DNA of 64,000 nt from an uncultured Clostridia bacterium. Lineage in GTDB: Bacteria > Bacillota > Clostridia > Christensenellales > Borkfalkiaceae. Below, piece by piece: positions 33,389 through 43,073 of the stretch. The stretch covers positions 1 to 64,000 of the forward strand of contig CAMUFJ010000002.1 in NCBI GenBank assembly GCA_947088135.1, read 5' to 3'. Each line of letters starts with the position of its first letter. The stretch's first letter is position 1. The position numbers and the translations under genes were made by a program. The notes under the pieces were generated by a model that saw only the letters and a list, made by a program, of their open reading frames with translations, had not been told where the DNA came from and made no database searches.

Positions 33389-34660
33389 CTATATGACAAA
33401 CTGCAAAATATCCACAAGCACCGCAAATCCCAAAAGCAAAACGAAACCGACGGCGTGGATAATCGCTTCCACCTTACGGCTGATGGGCTTTCCGCGCACC
33501 CACTCGATGACGGTAAACACCACTTTACTGCCGTCCAACGCGGGTATGGGCAGGAGATTGAACACCGCCAAATTGACCCCGATAAAACTTGCGATCTCCA
33601 AAAAACTGCGGAAGCTTTGGGAGGCGACCTGCGAAGTCATAGTGATCGTTGTAATGGGGCCGCCCAAGGCGGAAATGCCCAAATTGCCCGTCAGAAGCTC
33701 CCCGATCACCTTAAAGATAGATCCCGCGATTTTAAACGAATACATGAACGACCGTCCGATCGTTTCGAAAAATCCGAATTTTTGCGTACCGCTTGCGAGC
33801 ATATATCCTTGCTCTTCCGAATGTTTCACCCCGAGCGCCGCCCAAGCGGAATCGAGCTGCGCGCTGTTTTTCACGCTTACGTCGGAACGGAGAATGATTT
33901 CCACGTTCATCTTTTCCCGCTCCGTCTTGACGACCTTCCCCTCCTCGTCCTTCTCCTGCGATACGATGCGGGAAATATACAGGCTCACCCTGTCGCCCGC
34001 CTTCTTTCCGTTGAGCGCACGGGCGAGGTCGGTCGTCAGATACAGGTTCTTGCCCTCCGCTTGCAAGAAAATATCCTTATCCTGCAAGCAATACGCGGCG
34101 GGAATATCGTCGGTCGGCTCGACCTCGTACACGGCGAGCATCGTCTGTCCGTACGCAGAAAAGCAAATAAGAATAAGGAAGAGCGCCAACAGATAGTTCA
34201 TAAACGCGCCCGCGACGAGCACGATAATGCGCTTCCACGGCTTCATCTCCGTGAATTTGCCGTTCTCCTTGCGGCGCTGCCCCGGCGTTTGCTCCGCTTC
34301 TTTTTTCTCGGCGGGCGCGCTCTCTTCGGCAGGCGTTAACAGCACCCGCTCTCCGTCGTTGGGCTGTTCCTCCTCGAACACGGGCGCGGGCTCTTCCTCT
34401 TCGAGTCCGTCCTCGCCGTCGAAGGCGCAATACCCGCCGAGCGGAATCAAACGCAACGCGAAAATCTCGCCCGTTTTCTTCCCCTTGCGCTTAAATAGCG
34501 CAGGCCCGAATCCGATTGAAAATTCGTTGATTTTGAAATGCAGAATTTTCCCCGCCAGCCAATGCCCGAATTCGTGAATGGTGATCATGGCGAGCAAAAT
34601 AAAAATAGCGAGCGCGACCGAGCCGATCGTGCTCCACACGCTTAAAAGATTATTTCCCAT
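33389..34660 (-). CDS. rseP: Site-2 membrane metalloprotease RseP/RasP with acidic insert
   Basis: 423 residues from the ATG at 34660, overlapping the end of dxr by 11 nt. Zinc motif H29-E-F-G-H33 lies in the first membrane helix. The second conserved region is GAFMNYLLALF near 155, a PDZ domain spans about 190-300, and the C-terminus has the NLLPIPALDGSK motif that supplies the third ligand. S2P proteases cut anti-sigma factors and signal peptides within the membrane. Residues 86-135 form a long Glu/Pro-rich insert (EEEEPAPVFEEEQP) where most homologues have a short loop. It closes the pyrH-frr-uppS-cdsA-dxr-rseP operon. The ECF partner at 4.7 kb is one conceivable substrate. Confidence 0.95.
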   Translation of the reverse strand: MGNNLLSVWSTIGSVALAIFILLAMITIHEFGHWLAGKILHFKINEFSIGFGPALFKRKGKKTGEIFALRLIPLGGYCAFDGEDGLEEEEPAPVFEEEQPNDGERVLLTPAEESAPAEKKEAEQTPGQRRKENGKFTEMKPWKRIIVLVAGAFMNYLLALFLILICFSAYGQTMLAVYEVEPTDDIPAAYCLQDKDIFLQAEGKNLYLTTDLARALNGKKAGDRVSLYISRIVSQEKDEEGKVVKTEREKMNVEIILRSDVSVKNSAQLDSAWAALGVKHSEEQGYMLASGTQKFGFFETIGRSFMYSFKIAGSIFKVIGELLTGNLGISALGGPITTITMTSQVASQSFRSFLEIASFIGVNLAVFNLLPIPALDGSKVVFTVIEWVRGKPISRKVEAIIHAVGFVLLLGFAVLVDILQFVI

Positions 34661-35762
34661 AGAGTATGCGACGCGCCGCCTCCCGCGCACTTCGGTCCGC
34701 TTCCGCAAGCTGCTCATAGCAGGAAGCGTTTTGTCTCGGAAGCGCATCGAGCACGTCTCCGATAGTTTCCGCGATTTGCGTAAAAGCTATACCACCTTGC
34801 AAAAATGCGCGGACAGCCTCCTCTCCCGCGCCGTTGAGCACGGCGGGGCAGGTTCCCCCCTCCTTCCCCGCAGAGAGCGCGAGAGAAAAACAGGGGAATT
34901 TTTCAACGGGTAACTTTTCAAAGTGCAATGCGCCGATCTCCTCCAATTTGAGAAATTCGGAGCAGGGCAAACGGTCGGGGTGGGTGAGCGCAAGCTGTAT
35001 GGGAATGCGCATATCGGGATAGCCGAGCTGCGCGATCGCCGCGCCGTCCTCGAAATACACGAGGGAGTGTACGATGCTCTCGCGATGAACGACCGCATCT
35101 ATCTTAGAAAAATCCGCATTGTACAGCCATTTCGCCTCGATGACCTCGTAGCCCTTGTTGAGCAAAGTCGCGCTGTCGATCGTAATCTTCGCGCCCATGC
35201 TCCAAGTGGGGTGACGGAGCGCATCCGCCGCAGTCACGCGCGCGAGCTCCTCTTTGGTCTTATGCAAAAAAGGGCCGCCGCTCGCAGTGAGCACGAGGCG
35301 GGAAAACGCCGTGTCCCGACGCATTCCGAGCGCCTGATAAATGGCGGAATGTTCGCTGTCTACGGGAACGATCTCTACACCCTTTTCCTGCGCGCGGCGC
35401 ATGACGAGCTCGCCGCCGCATACGAGCGATTCCTTATTGGCGAGCGCGATCTCTTTTCCCGCCTCGATCGCCGCAAGGGTGTAGGAAAGCCCCGCGAACC
35501 CGCCCGCCGCAATGAGCGCGATGTCGCAATCGGCGAACAGCTCGTTCATATCTTCCGTCCGAGCCGTGCCTTGCGGTAGAAAAACGTCCCCCTCGCACAT
35601 GACGTGCGCGGGGTGAAATTCCCGAGCGAAAGCGGAAAGCTTCGCCGTATTTTTTCCGCAAGCGAGCGCGGAAAAACTAAATTGTTCGGGGTATGCGCGA
35701 ACGATTTCGGCAACCTGTCCGCCGATATTACCCGTGCAGCCGATAAGCGCGATTTTCTTCAT
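34650..35762 (-). CDS. dxr: 1-deoxy-D-xylulose-5-phosphate reductoisomerase
   Basis: 370 residues, the second enzyme of the non-mevalonate isoprenoid pathway, making MEP with NADPH. The NADP motif GCTGNIGGQVAEIV is at the N-terminus. The metal and substrate motifs VDSEHSAIYQAL and LTASGGPFLHKT are intact. It feeds the isoprenoid used by UppS two genes upstream for undecaprenyl carrier synthesis. It shares the operon with cdsA and rseP. Confidence 0.97.
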   Translation of the reverse strand: MKKIALIGCTGNIGGQVAEIVRAYPEQFSFSALACGKNTAKLSAFAREFHPAHVMCEGDVFLPQGTARTEDMNELFADCDIALIAAGGFAGLSYTLAAIEAGKEIALANKESLVCGGELVMRRAQEKGVEIVPVDSEHSAIYQALGMRRDTAFSRLVLTASGGPFLHKTKEELARVTAADALRHPTWSMGAKITIDSATLLNKGYEVIEAKWLYNADFSKIDAVVHRESIVHSLVYFEDGAAIAQLGYPDMRIPIQLALTHPDRLPCSEFLKLEEIGALHFEKLPVEKFPCFSLALSAGKEGGTCPAVLNGAGEEAVRAFLQGGIAFTQIAETIGDVLDALPRQNASCYEQLAEADRSAREAARRILYGK

Positions 35763-35826
35763 AGTTGGATTTGTTTCTCAGCTTCCCCTCAGGGGGCAAG
35801 CCAAGAGATAATATAGTTTATGCGGA

Positions 35827-36783
35827 TCAGCCCGTCGTCATGAGTCTTATGACGAAAACGAGCGCGATGACAAGGCTCGCATAGAGGGAGGAATCGATCC
35901 TGTCCAAAATACCGCCGTGACCGGGCAAGATTTTACCCATATCCTTAATGCCGAGTTTGCGCTTGATGGAGCTCTCCACCAAATCGCCGAACTGCGAAAA
36001 CGCAGAAGTAAGCACGCCGATTCCGATAAAGAAGATCAAGTCCTGCCATTCGAACACGACGCTTGCGAAATTCATGTCGTTCGCTACGGGTTTGCAAAGT
36101 CCGTAATAGAAGAAGAACACGCAAATCGCGCCGAGCATACCGCCGATCAGCCCGCCGAAGCCGCCGATGAGCGTCTTGTTGGGACTGACGTGAGGCGCCA
36201 TCTTCGCGGGAAGCTTTTTCCCGAGCGTTTTCCCGAACGTGAACGCCATGACGTCGGCGCAAGGGCTGATCGCAAACACAAACGCGATCGCCACGTCCGA
36301 ATACTTCACCATGTGGTTGCACACGATGAGCACGACGAGAAAGACCGTAGGATACATATAGGACATCAGCGCGTAACCGGTAGATTCCAAAGTTACTTTG
36401 CTGTGCGCAAATACCAAAAGTCCGAAAATAACGGAAACGCCTGCAAAAAACACTACGAGCGCAATGTGCGGCGCGTAGTTACGGCCCTGCGCCGTAAGCG
36501 GATCGTCGGGAAATTGCACCTCGAAAATGTCGGTGTAAATAAAGTCTGTCACCGCGTAAACGATGAGCACGAGCAGGGCGAAAGTCATGACGACGATCTT
36601 TTGAGAGCGGTGCATTTGGTCGCCGAACGCGCGGATCATTTCATACGTGCCGAAAAAGCCGAACAGTAAAATCAGTCCGTCGAAAAACAAATTGTGGACG
36701 AAGATTTTCAGCGCAAAAAACGCGAGAAGCACGAAAAAATATACCGCACCCGTTACAATTCTTAACTTAGTGTTATGCTCCAT
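35827..36783 (-). CDS. cdsA: Phosphatidate cytidylyltransferase
   Basis: 318 residues, a membrane enzyme making CDP-diacylglycerol from phosphatidate and CTP. About eight hydrophobic segments are followed by the C-terminal signature [20 protein letters not shown] and GGILDRIDS. At the N-terminus it has one more helix than the shortest homologues. It lies between uppS (26 nt) and dxr (64 nt) in the usual order. Confidence 0.96.
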   Translation of the reverse strand: MEHNTKLRIVTGAVYFFVLLAFFALKIFVHNLFFDGLILLFGFFGTYEMIRAFGDQMHRSQKIVVMTFALLVLIVYAVTDFIYTDIFEVQFPDDPLTAQGRNYAPHIALVVFFAGVSVIFGLLVFAHSKVTLESTGYALMSYMYPTVFLVVLIVCNHMVKYSDVAIAFVFAISPCADVMAFTFGKTLGKKLPAKMAPHVSPNKTLIGGFGGLIGGMLGAICVFFFYYGLCKPVANDMNFASVVFEWQDLIFFIGIGVLTSAFSQFGDLVESSIKRKLGIKDMGKILPGHGGILDRIDSSLYASLVIALVFVIRLMTTG

Positions 36784-36809
36784 AAAACTCCCAAATAGAC
36801 TTTTATCGT

Positions 36810-37502
36810 TTATACCTTTCCAAAGCGGCGATCCCTCTCTCCGTAAGCGCGGATCGCGCCGTCCAGCTCTTTATCCGAAAAATCGGGGAAAAGCTTTCCC
36901 GAAAAGTACAGTTCCGTATATGCCGACTGCCAAAGCAAAAAGTTGGAAAGACGCACTTCCTTGCCCGTACGGATCAGCAGATCGGGATCGGGAATCCCGC
37001 CCGTAAAGAGCAATGCGGAAAACTCCTCTTCCGTTACCTCTTTTCCGCGCTTTACGGCCTCGTTTGCGGCGCGGACGATATCTTGCCTGCCTCCGTAACC
37101 GATCGCAAGCAAAAGCGTTCCGCGCGCACCCTCCTTCGTCGCCTCCTCGCCGTTTTTCACGAGAGCCTCCACGTCGGACGGGAGCAAAGACAAATCGCCG
37201 ATGACCCGAAGCGCGACGCGCTTCTTTTTCAGCGTTTCCACGTTCGTTTTAAAGTATTCGCGGAAGAGCGAGAAAATGCCGTCGAGCTCCTCCTGGGAGC
37301 GCTGTAAATTTTCGGTGGAAAGGGCGAACGCCGTGAAATATTTCACGCCGATATCGAACGCGTGCTCGGCGAGCGAAATCAACCGTTTCATGCCCGCACG
37401 GTGCCCCGCGCCCCGCGGTAAAAGACGCTTCTTCGCCCAACGCCCGTTGCCGTCCATGATAACGGCGATATGGCGGGGAATTTTGCTCTCTTGACTGTTC
37501 AT
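36810..37502 (-). CDS. uppS: Undecaprenyl pyrophosphate synthase (cis-prenyltransferase)
   Basis: 230 residues. The active-site motif [16 protein letters not shown] is near the N-terminus, and [20 protein letters not shown] near the C-terminus binds isopentenyl diphosphate. It makes the C55 carrier for peptidoglycan and other wall polymers. Start and frr stop meet at 37502, so translation is coupled. Confidence 0.97.
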   Translation of the reverse strand: MNSQESKIPRHIAVIMDGNGRWAKKRLLPRGAGHRAGMKRLISLAEHAFDIGVKYFTAFALSTENLQRSQEELDGIFSLFREYFKTNVETLKKKRVALRVIGDLSLLPSDVEALVKNGEEATKEGARGTLLLAIGYGGRQDIVRAANEAVKRGKEVTEEEFSALLFTGGIPDPDLLIRTGKEVRLSNFLLWQSAYTELYFSGKLFPDFSDKELDGAIRAYGERDRRFGKV

Positions 37503-38074
37503 TAAACGGTGAGAAGCTCCTTCTCCTTGGCGGACACCGTTTTATCGATCTCCTCCATGCATTTGGAAACCGCCTTCTCCACGTCCTGTTCGGCGTTCTT
37601 GCTCTCGTCTTCGGAAATTTCCTTGGCGGTCTTCATCTTTTTCACGCCCTCCATCGCCTCTCTGCGATTATTGCGCGCCGCCACCTTTGCGTCCTCGCCC
37701 ATGCGCTTGATTTGCTTAACGAGGTCTTTTCTGCGCTCCTCGGTGAGTTCGGGAAACACAAGACGGATCACGTTCCCGTCGTTCGTGGGGTTGATTCCGA
37801 GATTGGAGGACAAAATCGCCTTTTCGATAGACTTCAACAGCGATTTATCCCAAGGGCTCACGACAAGACAACGCGCGTCCGCCGCGGAAACGTTTCCGAG
37901 CTGATTGAGAGGGCTCATGCCGCCGTACGCCTCCACCGAAAGCTTGTCGAGCACGTGCGGATTGGCACGCCCCGCGCGAATGGACGCAAATTCGTCCTTT
38001 AACACGTTTACCGTCTTGTCGAGCTTGTCGTCAAGCACAAGGAAAATTTCTTCCAATTTTTCATTTTCGATCAT
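37502..38074 (-). CDS. frr: Ribosome recycling factor
   Basis: 190 residues. The conserved stretches IRAGRANPHVLDKLSVEAYG, LVVSPWD and the basic LVKQIKRMGEDAKVAARN are all present. With EF-G it splits the post-termination ribosome. It is preceded by pyrH and followed by uppS, the standard order. Confidence 0.97.
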   Translation of the reverse strand: MIENEKLEEIFLVLDDKLDKTVNVLKDEFASIRAGRANPHVLDKLSVEAYGGMSPLNQLGNVSAADARCLVVSPWDKSLLKSIEKAILSSNLGINPTNDGNVIRLVFPELTEERRKDLVKQIKRMGEDAKVAARNNRREAMEGVKKMKTAKEISEDESKNAEQDVEKAVSKCMEEIDKTVSAKEKELLTV

Positions 38075-38101
38075 AACAGCGTTTCTCCTAATATTATTCG
38101 C

Positions 38102-38818
38102 TTAATTCTTTGCGTTTGAAATTAAAGTGCCGATGTTTTCCCCGCATACGGCGCGTAAGATAGAGTCCTTTTCTCCCAAAGCAAAGGCGAGCACGGGTAC
38201 GTTGTTTTCCATGCACATGGTCGCAGCCGTCGCGTCCATCGCCTTTAATCCCTTGTTTACAACGTCGTTAAAGCTGAGCGTATCGTACTTTTTCGCCTCG
38301 GGGTGCGTGGCGGGATCGCAATCGTAAATACCGTCCACGTTCTTCGCCATGAGCAGAACGTCCGCGTCGATCTCGCAGGCGCGCTGAGCCGCCGCCGTAT
38401 CCGTCGAACAGTAGGGGTTCCCCGTACCGCAAGCCATAATGACGATGCGCCCTTTCTCGAAGTGGTGAAGCGCCTTTCTGAGCACGTAAGGCTCGGCAAC
38501 GGAGATCATGTTGAGCGCAGTCTGCACGCGCGTGGGAATCCCCTTTTGTTCGATCGCGTCCATCATGGCGAGCGAGTTCATCACCGTGGCGAGCATTCCC
38601 ATTTGATCGGCTGTGGTGCGATCCATTTTAGTGCCCTGCCTGCCCCGCCAAAAGTTGCCTCCGCCGATGACGAGCGCGATTTCCACGCCCATCTCGTGTA
38701 CTTTTACGAGCTGATCGACAACCTGCGACACGACGCTCTCGTTGAGCCCGAAGCGCTGTTCGCCCGCAAGAGCTTCTCCGGAAAGTTTCAGCAAAATCCG
38801 CTTGTATTTGGGTTGCAT
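38102..38818 (-). CDS. pyrH: UMP kinase
   Basis: 238 residues from the ATG at 38818 ([17 protein letters not shown]), with GGGGAGG upstream. The amino-acid-kinase fold motifs [20 protein letters not shown] and [17 protein letters not shown] are clear. It phosphorylates UMP to UDP in pyrimidine synthesis and is usually hexameric with allosteric control by GTP and UTP. First gene of the frr-uppS-cdsA-dxr-rseP operon; tsf and rpsB, its common neighbours, are not here. Confidence 0.97.
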   Translation of the reverse strand: MQPKYKRILLKLSGEALAGEQRFGLNESVVSQVVDQLVKVHEMGVEIALVIGGGNFWRGRQGTKMDRTTADQMGMLATVMNSLAMMDAIEQKGIPTRVQTALNMISVAEPYVLRKALHHFEKGRIVIMACGTGNPYCSTDTAAAQRACEIDADVLLMAKNVDGIYDCDPATHPEAKKYDTLSFNDVVNKGLKAMDATAATMCMENNVPVLAFALGEKDSILRAVCGENIGTLISNAKN

Positions 38819-38843
38819 CTTTCTTCCTCCCCATTTTGATAGC

Positions 38844-38872
38844 AGTATAGCATATTCTGCCAAAAAAAGCAA
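38844..38872 (-). promoter_or_regulatory. Sigma-A promoter of the pyrH operon
   Basis: TTGCTT, 17-nt spacer, TATACT on the minus strand, about 20 nt before the likely transcript start to ATG interval. Confidence 0.78.
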
Positions 38873-38898
38873 TCGTTTCCGCCGACATTGCGGACATG

Positions 38899-38931
38899 AA
38901 AAAAAACCGAACAGGTTATTCCTCTTCGGTT
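38899..38931 (-). terminator. Terminator of lon-engB, overlapping the engB 3' end
   Basis: Minus-strand arms AACCGAA and TTCGGTT with inner AGG/CCT pairing, followed by a run of T. The left arm lies within the last codons of engB. Confidence 0.75.
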
Positions 38932-39497
38932 TGAATGATTTGTGCGATTTTAGAGAACAGCTCCTCTTTTCCTTCGCCCGTAAGCCCCGAAACGGCGATC
39001 ACGTTCTCCGCGCCCAGCCCGAACGCCTGTGCGAGCGTTCTCACCCGTTCCTTCCGCTTCATGCGGGAGAGCTTGTCGCTCTTTGTCGCGATGACGGTAA
39101 AGGGAATGATGTGGTAATTCAAAAAGGCAAGCATTTGAAGATCGTCCGCCGACGGATCGCGACGAACGTCGGAAAGCACGAACACGTGGCGGATATCTTC
39201 CTTGCGCCCGAAAAACTTATCGAGCGTTTTGCCCCACTTCTCTTTTTCGCTGCGGGACACGGCGGCATAGCCGTAACCGGGCAGGTCTGCAAGCCAAAAC
39301 TCCCCGAAATCGAAATAGTTGACGAGCCGCGTGCGCCCCGGTGCGGAGCTCGTTTTGGCGAGCCCCTTACGTCCCGCAAGCAGATTGATAAGGGTGCTTT
39401 TGCCCGAATTGGATTTTCCGCAGACCGCGATCATGGGCTTTTCGGGGCGTAAGAATTGCGCCTCCGTTGCCGCGGAGGTAATAAATTTCGCCTGCAT
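38916..39497 (-). CDS. engB: Ribosome biogenesis GTPase EngB/YsxC
   Basis: 193 residues. G1 is [16 protein letters not shown]3 DLPGYGYA, G4 ATKSDK, with the family stretch [13 protein letters not shown] as G2. It helps assemble the 50S subunit. It sits 9 nt after lon, as in Bacillus (lonA-ysxC), so the two are co-transcribed. Confidence 0.97.
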   Translation of the reverse strand: MQAKFITSAATEAQFLRPEKPMIAVCGKSNSGKSTLINLLAGRKGLAKTSSAPGRTRLVNYFDFGEFWLADLPGYGYAAVSRSEKEKWGKTLDKFFGRKEDIRHVFVLSDVRRDPSADDLQMLAFLNYHIIPFTVIATKSDKLSRMKRKERVRTLAQAFGLGAENVIAVSGLTGEGKEELFSKIAQIIQTEEE

Positions 39498-39506
39498 AAA
39501 CTCCTC

Positions 39507-41834
39507 TCAGTTCGTATGGAAGTTCCCCGAAACCGCGCTTTTGAACACCTCGTCCACCTCGCTCACGCAGATGAAATTGAGGCTCTTGCGCACTTCTTCG
39601 GGAATTTCCTCCACGTCCTTTTTGTTCTCTTCGGGAATGATCACGTCGCGAATACCGATCCTGTTTGCGGCGAGCGCCTTTTCTTTGAGCCCGCCGATCG
39701 GGAGCACCTTTCCGCGCAGGGTGATTTCGCCCGTCATGGCGACGTCCTTGCGCACGGGCTGTCCCGTAAAGGCGGACAGAATGGCGGTCGCCATCGTGAT
39801 TCCCGCGCTGGGGCCGTCCTTGGGGGTCGCCCCCTCGGGCACGTGTATATGAATGTCTTTCTTTTCGAAATCTTTTTCGTCGATGCCGTACTTGTCGGCG
39901 TGCGCCCGAAGATAGCTGATCGCGGCGTGTGCGGATTCCTTCATCACGTCGCCGAGCTTACCCGTGAGCATAACGTCCCCTTTGCCGTGCATGGCGGACA
40001 CCTCGATCGTAAGAGTAGTCCCCCCGACGGAAGTCCAGGCAAGCCCCGTTGCCGCGCCCACTTCGTCGCCCGTAACGAGCTCCTCGTCACGCAGAAACCG
40101 TTTTGCGCCGAGGAAACTTTCCAAATTGCTCTTGGTAACGGTGATGCGCTCCGCCGTTTCCTGTTTCGCGATACGCACCGCCGCCTTTCTGCAAACGGTG
40201 CCGATCGTACGCTCTAAGTTGCGCACGCCCGCCTCCATCGTATAGCCGTCTATCATGGCGGAAACCGCGCCGTCGGTAATGCGGAGCTGTTCGGCGGTAA
40301 GCCCGTTCTCCTTGCGCTTTTTAGGCACGAGATACCGCTTTGCGATCTCCTCCTTTTCCTGCGGGGTGTAGCCCGAAAGCTCGATGATCTCCATTCTGTC
40401 CCTGAGGGGCGCGGGAATGGTGTCGAGCGTGTTCGCCGTAGCGATGAACATGACCTTGCTCAAATCGTACGGGACTTCCATATAGCGGTCGCGGAAAGTG
40501 GTGTTCTGCTCGGGATCGAGCACCTCCAAAAGAGCGTCGGCGGGATCGCCGCGCAGATCGGAAGAAATCTTGTCCACCTCGTCGAGCAAAAAGACGGGAT
40601 TGCACGAACCCGCGTTCTTCATTTCGTAAATGATTCTTCCGGGCATCGCGCCGATGTAGGTGCGTCTGTGCCCGCGGATCTCCGCTTCGTCTTTGAGCCC
40701 GCCCAAGCTCATACGCACGAACTTGCGCCCGAGGGAACGGGCAATGGATTTGGCGACGCTCGTTTTTCCCACGCCGGGAGGGCCGACAAAGCACAATATG
40801 GGAGCTTTCAGCTCGCCCGTAAGCTTTAATACGGCGAGATATTCCACCACGCGCTCCTTGATTTTTTCCAAGCCGTAATGGTCGGAATCGAGGATCTTTT
40901 CCACGTCGGAGAGCTTTTCCGTATCCCGCGTTTCCTCCCGCCAAGGGAGATCCAACAGCCAATCCGCATAATTGCGCAACACGGTGTATTCGGGCGAGGA
41001 GGGCGACATTCTGTCCATGCGGGCAAGCTCCTGCAAGGCTTTCTCCTCCACCTCGGAGGGAAGCCCCTTTGCTTGCAGTTTGTCTTTGAGCGTGACGTTC
41101 TCCTCCAAGTCGTCCCCGAGCTCCGAATGAATAGCTTTGAGCTGTTCGCGCAAGTAATATTCCTTTTGCGATTTCTCGATGCCCGTGCGCACCTTTTGAG
41201 CGATCTTGCGTTCCAATTTGGAAATTTCCAGCTCGGTATTCAGGCATTCTTCAAACAGTTTAAGCCGTTCGGGAACGTCGTTCACCTCTAAAAGTTTTTG
41301 CTTGATATCCTCGCGCAGGCGAAGATGATGGGTGCATACGTTGATATAAGCGTCGCAGTCGGATATGCCCGTGAGCGCGGAATCGAGTTCCCGCGCAATC
41401 TTGCTCTCCCCTGCGACGATTTCCTTTACGAGATCTTTGGCGATGCGGAAAGACGCTTCTTCGAGCGCGACGTCGCCGTGAATTACGGGAAGCTCCTCGG
41501 TCAGCGCGAACAGATACCCGTCGTCCCTGCAAAAATTGCGCGCGCAGGCGCGGTACATACCGCTCACGTAAATGCGCACGCGATCGCCCGGGAGCTTAGT
41601 CGCCTGACGGATCTGCGCGACCGTACCCACGGTACACAGGTCTTCCCCGCCCGGATCGTCCTTTTGCGCGTCGAGCTGTTTGGTAAGAAACACGAGCTTT
41701 CCGTTGTTTTCGGCGCGCTCCAACGCCGCGAGCGAGAACCCTCTGCCCACGTCGAACGCAACGGAGGTGTTGGGAAACACAACCGTAGAACGCATAGGGA
41801 TTACCGATAAAATTTTAAGTTCCGTCTTATCCAT
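39507..41834 (-). CDS. lon: ATP-dependent protease Lon
   Basis: 775 residues from the ATG at 41834; GGGAGG sits 7 nt upstream, excluding the GTG two codons earlier. An N-terminal substrate-binding LON domain (1-200) and a coiled coil come first. The AAA+ module follows with GPPGVGKTSVAKSIAR and NPVFLLDEVDKI. The C-terminal protease domain has catalytic Ser in PKDGPSAGITMATA and the Lys in GLKEKALAANR. It degrades damaged and regulatory proteins. A promoter and a repeat lie upstream. Confidence 0.98.
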   Translation of the reverse strand: MDKTELKILSVIPMRSTVVFPNTSVAFDVGRGFSLAALERAENNGKLVFLTKQLDAQKDDPGGEDLCTVGTVAQIRQATKLPGDRVRIYVSGMYRACARNFCRDDGYLFALTEELPVIHGDVALEEASFRIAKDLVKEIVAGESKIARELDSALTGISDCDAYINVCTHHLRLREDIKQKLLEVNDVPERLKLFEECLNTELEISKLERKIAQKVRTGIEKSQKEYYLREQLKAIHSELGDDLEENVTLKDKLQAKGLPSEVEEKALQELARMDRMSPSSPEYTVLRNYADWLLDLPWREETRDTEKLSDVEKILDSDHYGLEKIKERVVEYLAVLKLTGELKAPILCFVGPPGVGKTSVAKSIARSLGRKFVRMSLGGLKDEAEIRGHRRTYIGAMPGRIIYEMKNAGSCNPVFLLDEVDKISSDLRGDPADALLEVLDPEQNTTFRDRYMEVPYDLSKVMFIATANTLDTIPAPLRDRMEIIELSGYTPQEKEEIAKRYLVPKKRKENGLTAEQLRITDGAVSAMIDGYTMEAGVRNLERTIGTVCRKAAVRIAKQETAERITVTKSNLESFLGAKRFLRDEELVTGDEVGAATGLAWTSVGGTTLTIEVSAMHGKGDVMLTGKLGDVMKESAHAAISYLRAHADKYGIDEKDFEKKDIHIHVPEGATPKDGPSAGITMATAILSAFTGQPVRKDVAMTGEITLRGKVLPIGGLKEKALAANRIGIRDVIIPEENKKDVEEIPEEVRKSLNFICVSEVDEVFKSAVSGNFHTN

Positions 41835-41851
41835 GCACACACCTCCCTATA

Positions 41852-41880
41852 ACTATATCACACTTTTTCCGCTTTTTCAA
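41852..41880 (-). promoter_or_regulatory. Sigma-A promoter of lon-engB
   Basis: TTGAAA, 17-nt spacer, TATAGT on the minus strand. The hairpin of repeat copy A begins 10 bp upstream of the -35 box. Confidence 0.7.
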
Positions 41881-41890
41881 ACAATTTTAT

Positions 41891-42082
41891 TCACGAATTT
41901 TCCGTACCGGAAAATTCCGTGAGCTTGTAATCTTGTTGTTATCTCTAAGTTGCAGGAGCGTTAAACCGTTCTATCAAAAGTCACTAAGCCGCAGGTGTGC
42001 GGCAAATTGTGTTCCGCAGCGGAGGGCAACCCTCCTCGCGGGGAGTATCTATCACTTGGCTCCCCTTGATTGAAGGGGAGCC
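41891..42082 (+). repeat. Composite repeat of about 190 bp with a hairpin at each end (copy A)
   Basis: Left hairpin 41891-41921 (arms TCACGAATTTTCC and GGAAAATTCCGTGA). The core 41921-42018 is closely similar to the core of copy B on the other strand, with shared blocks GAGCTTGTAA, GGAGCGTT, AAAAGTCA and GCAGGTGTGCGGCAAATTGT. Right hairpin 42058-42082 (GGCTCCCCTT and AAGGGGAGCC). Together with the sigK terminator this accounts for most of the gene-free stretch 41835-42173. No open frame of note is present. Confidence 0.75.
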
Positions 42083-42130
42083 GACTACGGAGCAGAATGA
42101 GGGAGTTGCAGGCAGCGCAACAAGAACAAT

Positions 42131-42160
42131 GCGCGCCCCGACCAACCGGTCGGGGCGCGC
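42131..42160 (-). terminator. Probable terminator of sigK
   Basis: Perfect 13-bp arms GCGCGCCCCGACC and GGTCGGGGCGCGC with a 4-nt loop, 14 nt after the sigK stop. The T-run after it is broken (ATTGTTCTT), so efficiency is uncertain. Confidence 0.65.
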
Positions 42161-42173
42161 ACCAAACACCGTA

Positions 42174-42872
42174 CTATTCCGATAAAAAATCTTCCCGTTT
42201 CAGTCCCGCGCGCAATTTCTCCAACGCGCGCTTTTCGATGCGGGAAACGTAGCTCCTCGAAATCTTCATCTTCTGCGCCACTTCGCGTTGCGCGAGCGGC
42301 ACCCCGCCGGCGAGGGCGTAACGCAGGCAGATGATCACCGTTTCCCGCTCCGTTAAGAGCGCGCGCACGGCGGTCAAAAATTTCTCCTGCATGAGCGACT
42401 GCTCCACGCCCGCAAACACTTTATCCTCTTTTTCGAAGAGAAGATCCATAAGGGTAAGCTCGTTGCCGTCCTTATCCGTACCCACGGGGTCGGAAAGGGA
42501 AACGTTGCACTTGTGCTTTTTCCCCGCACGAATGAGCATGAGGATCTCGTTTTCGATACACCGCGCCGTATAGGTTGCAAGGCGCACCCCGCGCCCCGGT
42601 TCGAACGTATTGATCGCTTTGATGAGTCCGATACTGCCTACCGAGAGCATATCGTCCGTTTCCGCCGCCCCGTTGTACTTTTTTACGATATGTGCGACCA
42701 AACGCATATTATGGCGGACGAGGATATCTTTGGCGTGTTTGTCGCCCTCCCGCGCGAGCTTCAAATACTTCTCCTCGTCCTTGGCGGAAAGGGGCTTAGG
42801 GTACGACCCGCCGTCTACCGCTCCCGTGAAAAAAAACAGCCGACCGAGTACGGCATAAAACATTTCCAGCAT
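42174..42872 (-). CDS. sigK: Late mother-cell sporulation sigma factor, pro-sigma-K
   Basis: 232 residues, a sigma-70 group 3 factor. After a hydrophobic N-terminus (MLEMFYAVLGRLFFF) comes SYPKPLSAKDEEKYLKL, matching the junction in Bacillus pro-sigma-K, so a pro-sequence of about 18 residues seems retained. Region 2 (MRLVAHIVKKY, GSIGLIKAINTFEPGRG) and region 4 (REVAQKMKISRSYVSRIEK) are intact and uninterrupted; no skin element. It directs coat and late spore genes. AGGTGAT precedes the ATG and a sigma-E/K type -10 lies just upstream. Confidence 0.93.
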   Translation of the reverse strand: MLEMFYAVLGRLFFFTGAVDGGSYPKPLSAKDEEKYLKLAREGDKHAKDILVRHNMRLVAHIVKKYNGAAETDDMLSVGSIGLIKAINTFEPGRGVRLATYTARCIENEILMLIRAGKKHKCNVSLSDPVGTDKDGNELTLMDLLFEKEDKVFAGVEQSLMQEKFLTAVRALLTERETVIICLRYALAGGVPLAQREVAQKMKISRSYVSRIEKRALEKLRAGLKREDFLSE

Positions 42873-42889
42873 ACGATCACCTCTCCCGC

Positions 42890-42898
42890 TATTGTATG
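42890..42898 (-). promoter_or_regulatory. Sigma-E/sigma-K-type -10 element of sigK
   Basis: CATACAATA on the minus strand fits both the sigma-E (CATACAnT) and sigma-K (CATAnnnTA) -10 consensus. The transcript would start about 12 nt before the ATG. The -35 area (GTAATAGG) is a poor match. Sigma-E expression and sigma-K autoregulation are known for Bacillus sigK. Confidence 0.5.
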
Positions 42899-43039
42899 CC
42901 GTACGGAGTTTGTCCTATTACGTTTTACGCCAATCCGCCCTTCCGTTCCCCTGCGATCGCAGGTCGGCTCGACATGGTTCCGCCCTGATTTTCGCGTGAT
43001 ACCACAACGCATTATCTTTGTCAAGATAGGGTCTGCAAA

Positions 43040-43066
43040 CAAAAAAGCGTTGCCGGAGCAACGCCT
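43040..43066 (-). terminator. Terminator of aspS
   Basis: Minus strand GGCGTTGC, TCCG loop, GCAACGC then six T, directly after the aspS stop. Confidence 0.88.
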
Positions 43067-43073
43067 TTGAACG

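Noticed and set aside
42174..42872. skin-type element interrupting sigK
   Set aside because: The gene is uninterrupted and regions 2 and 4 are in one frame.
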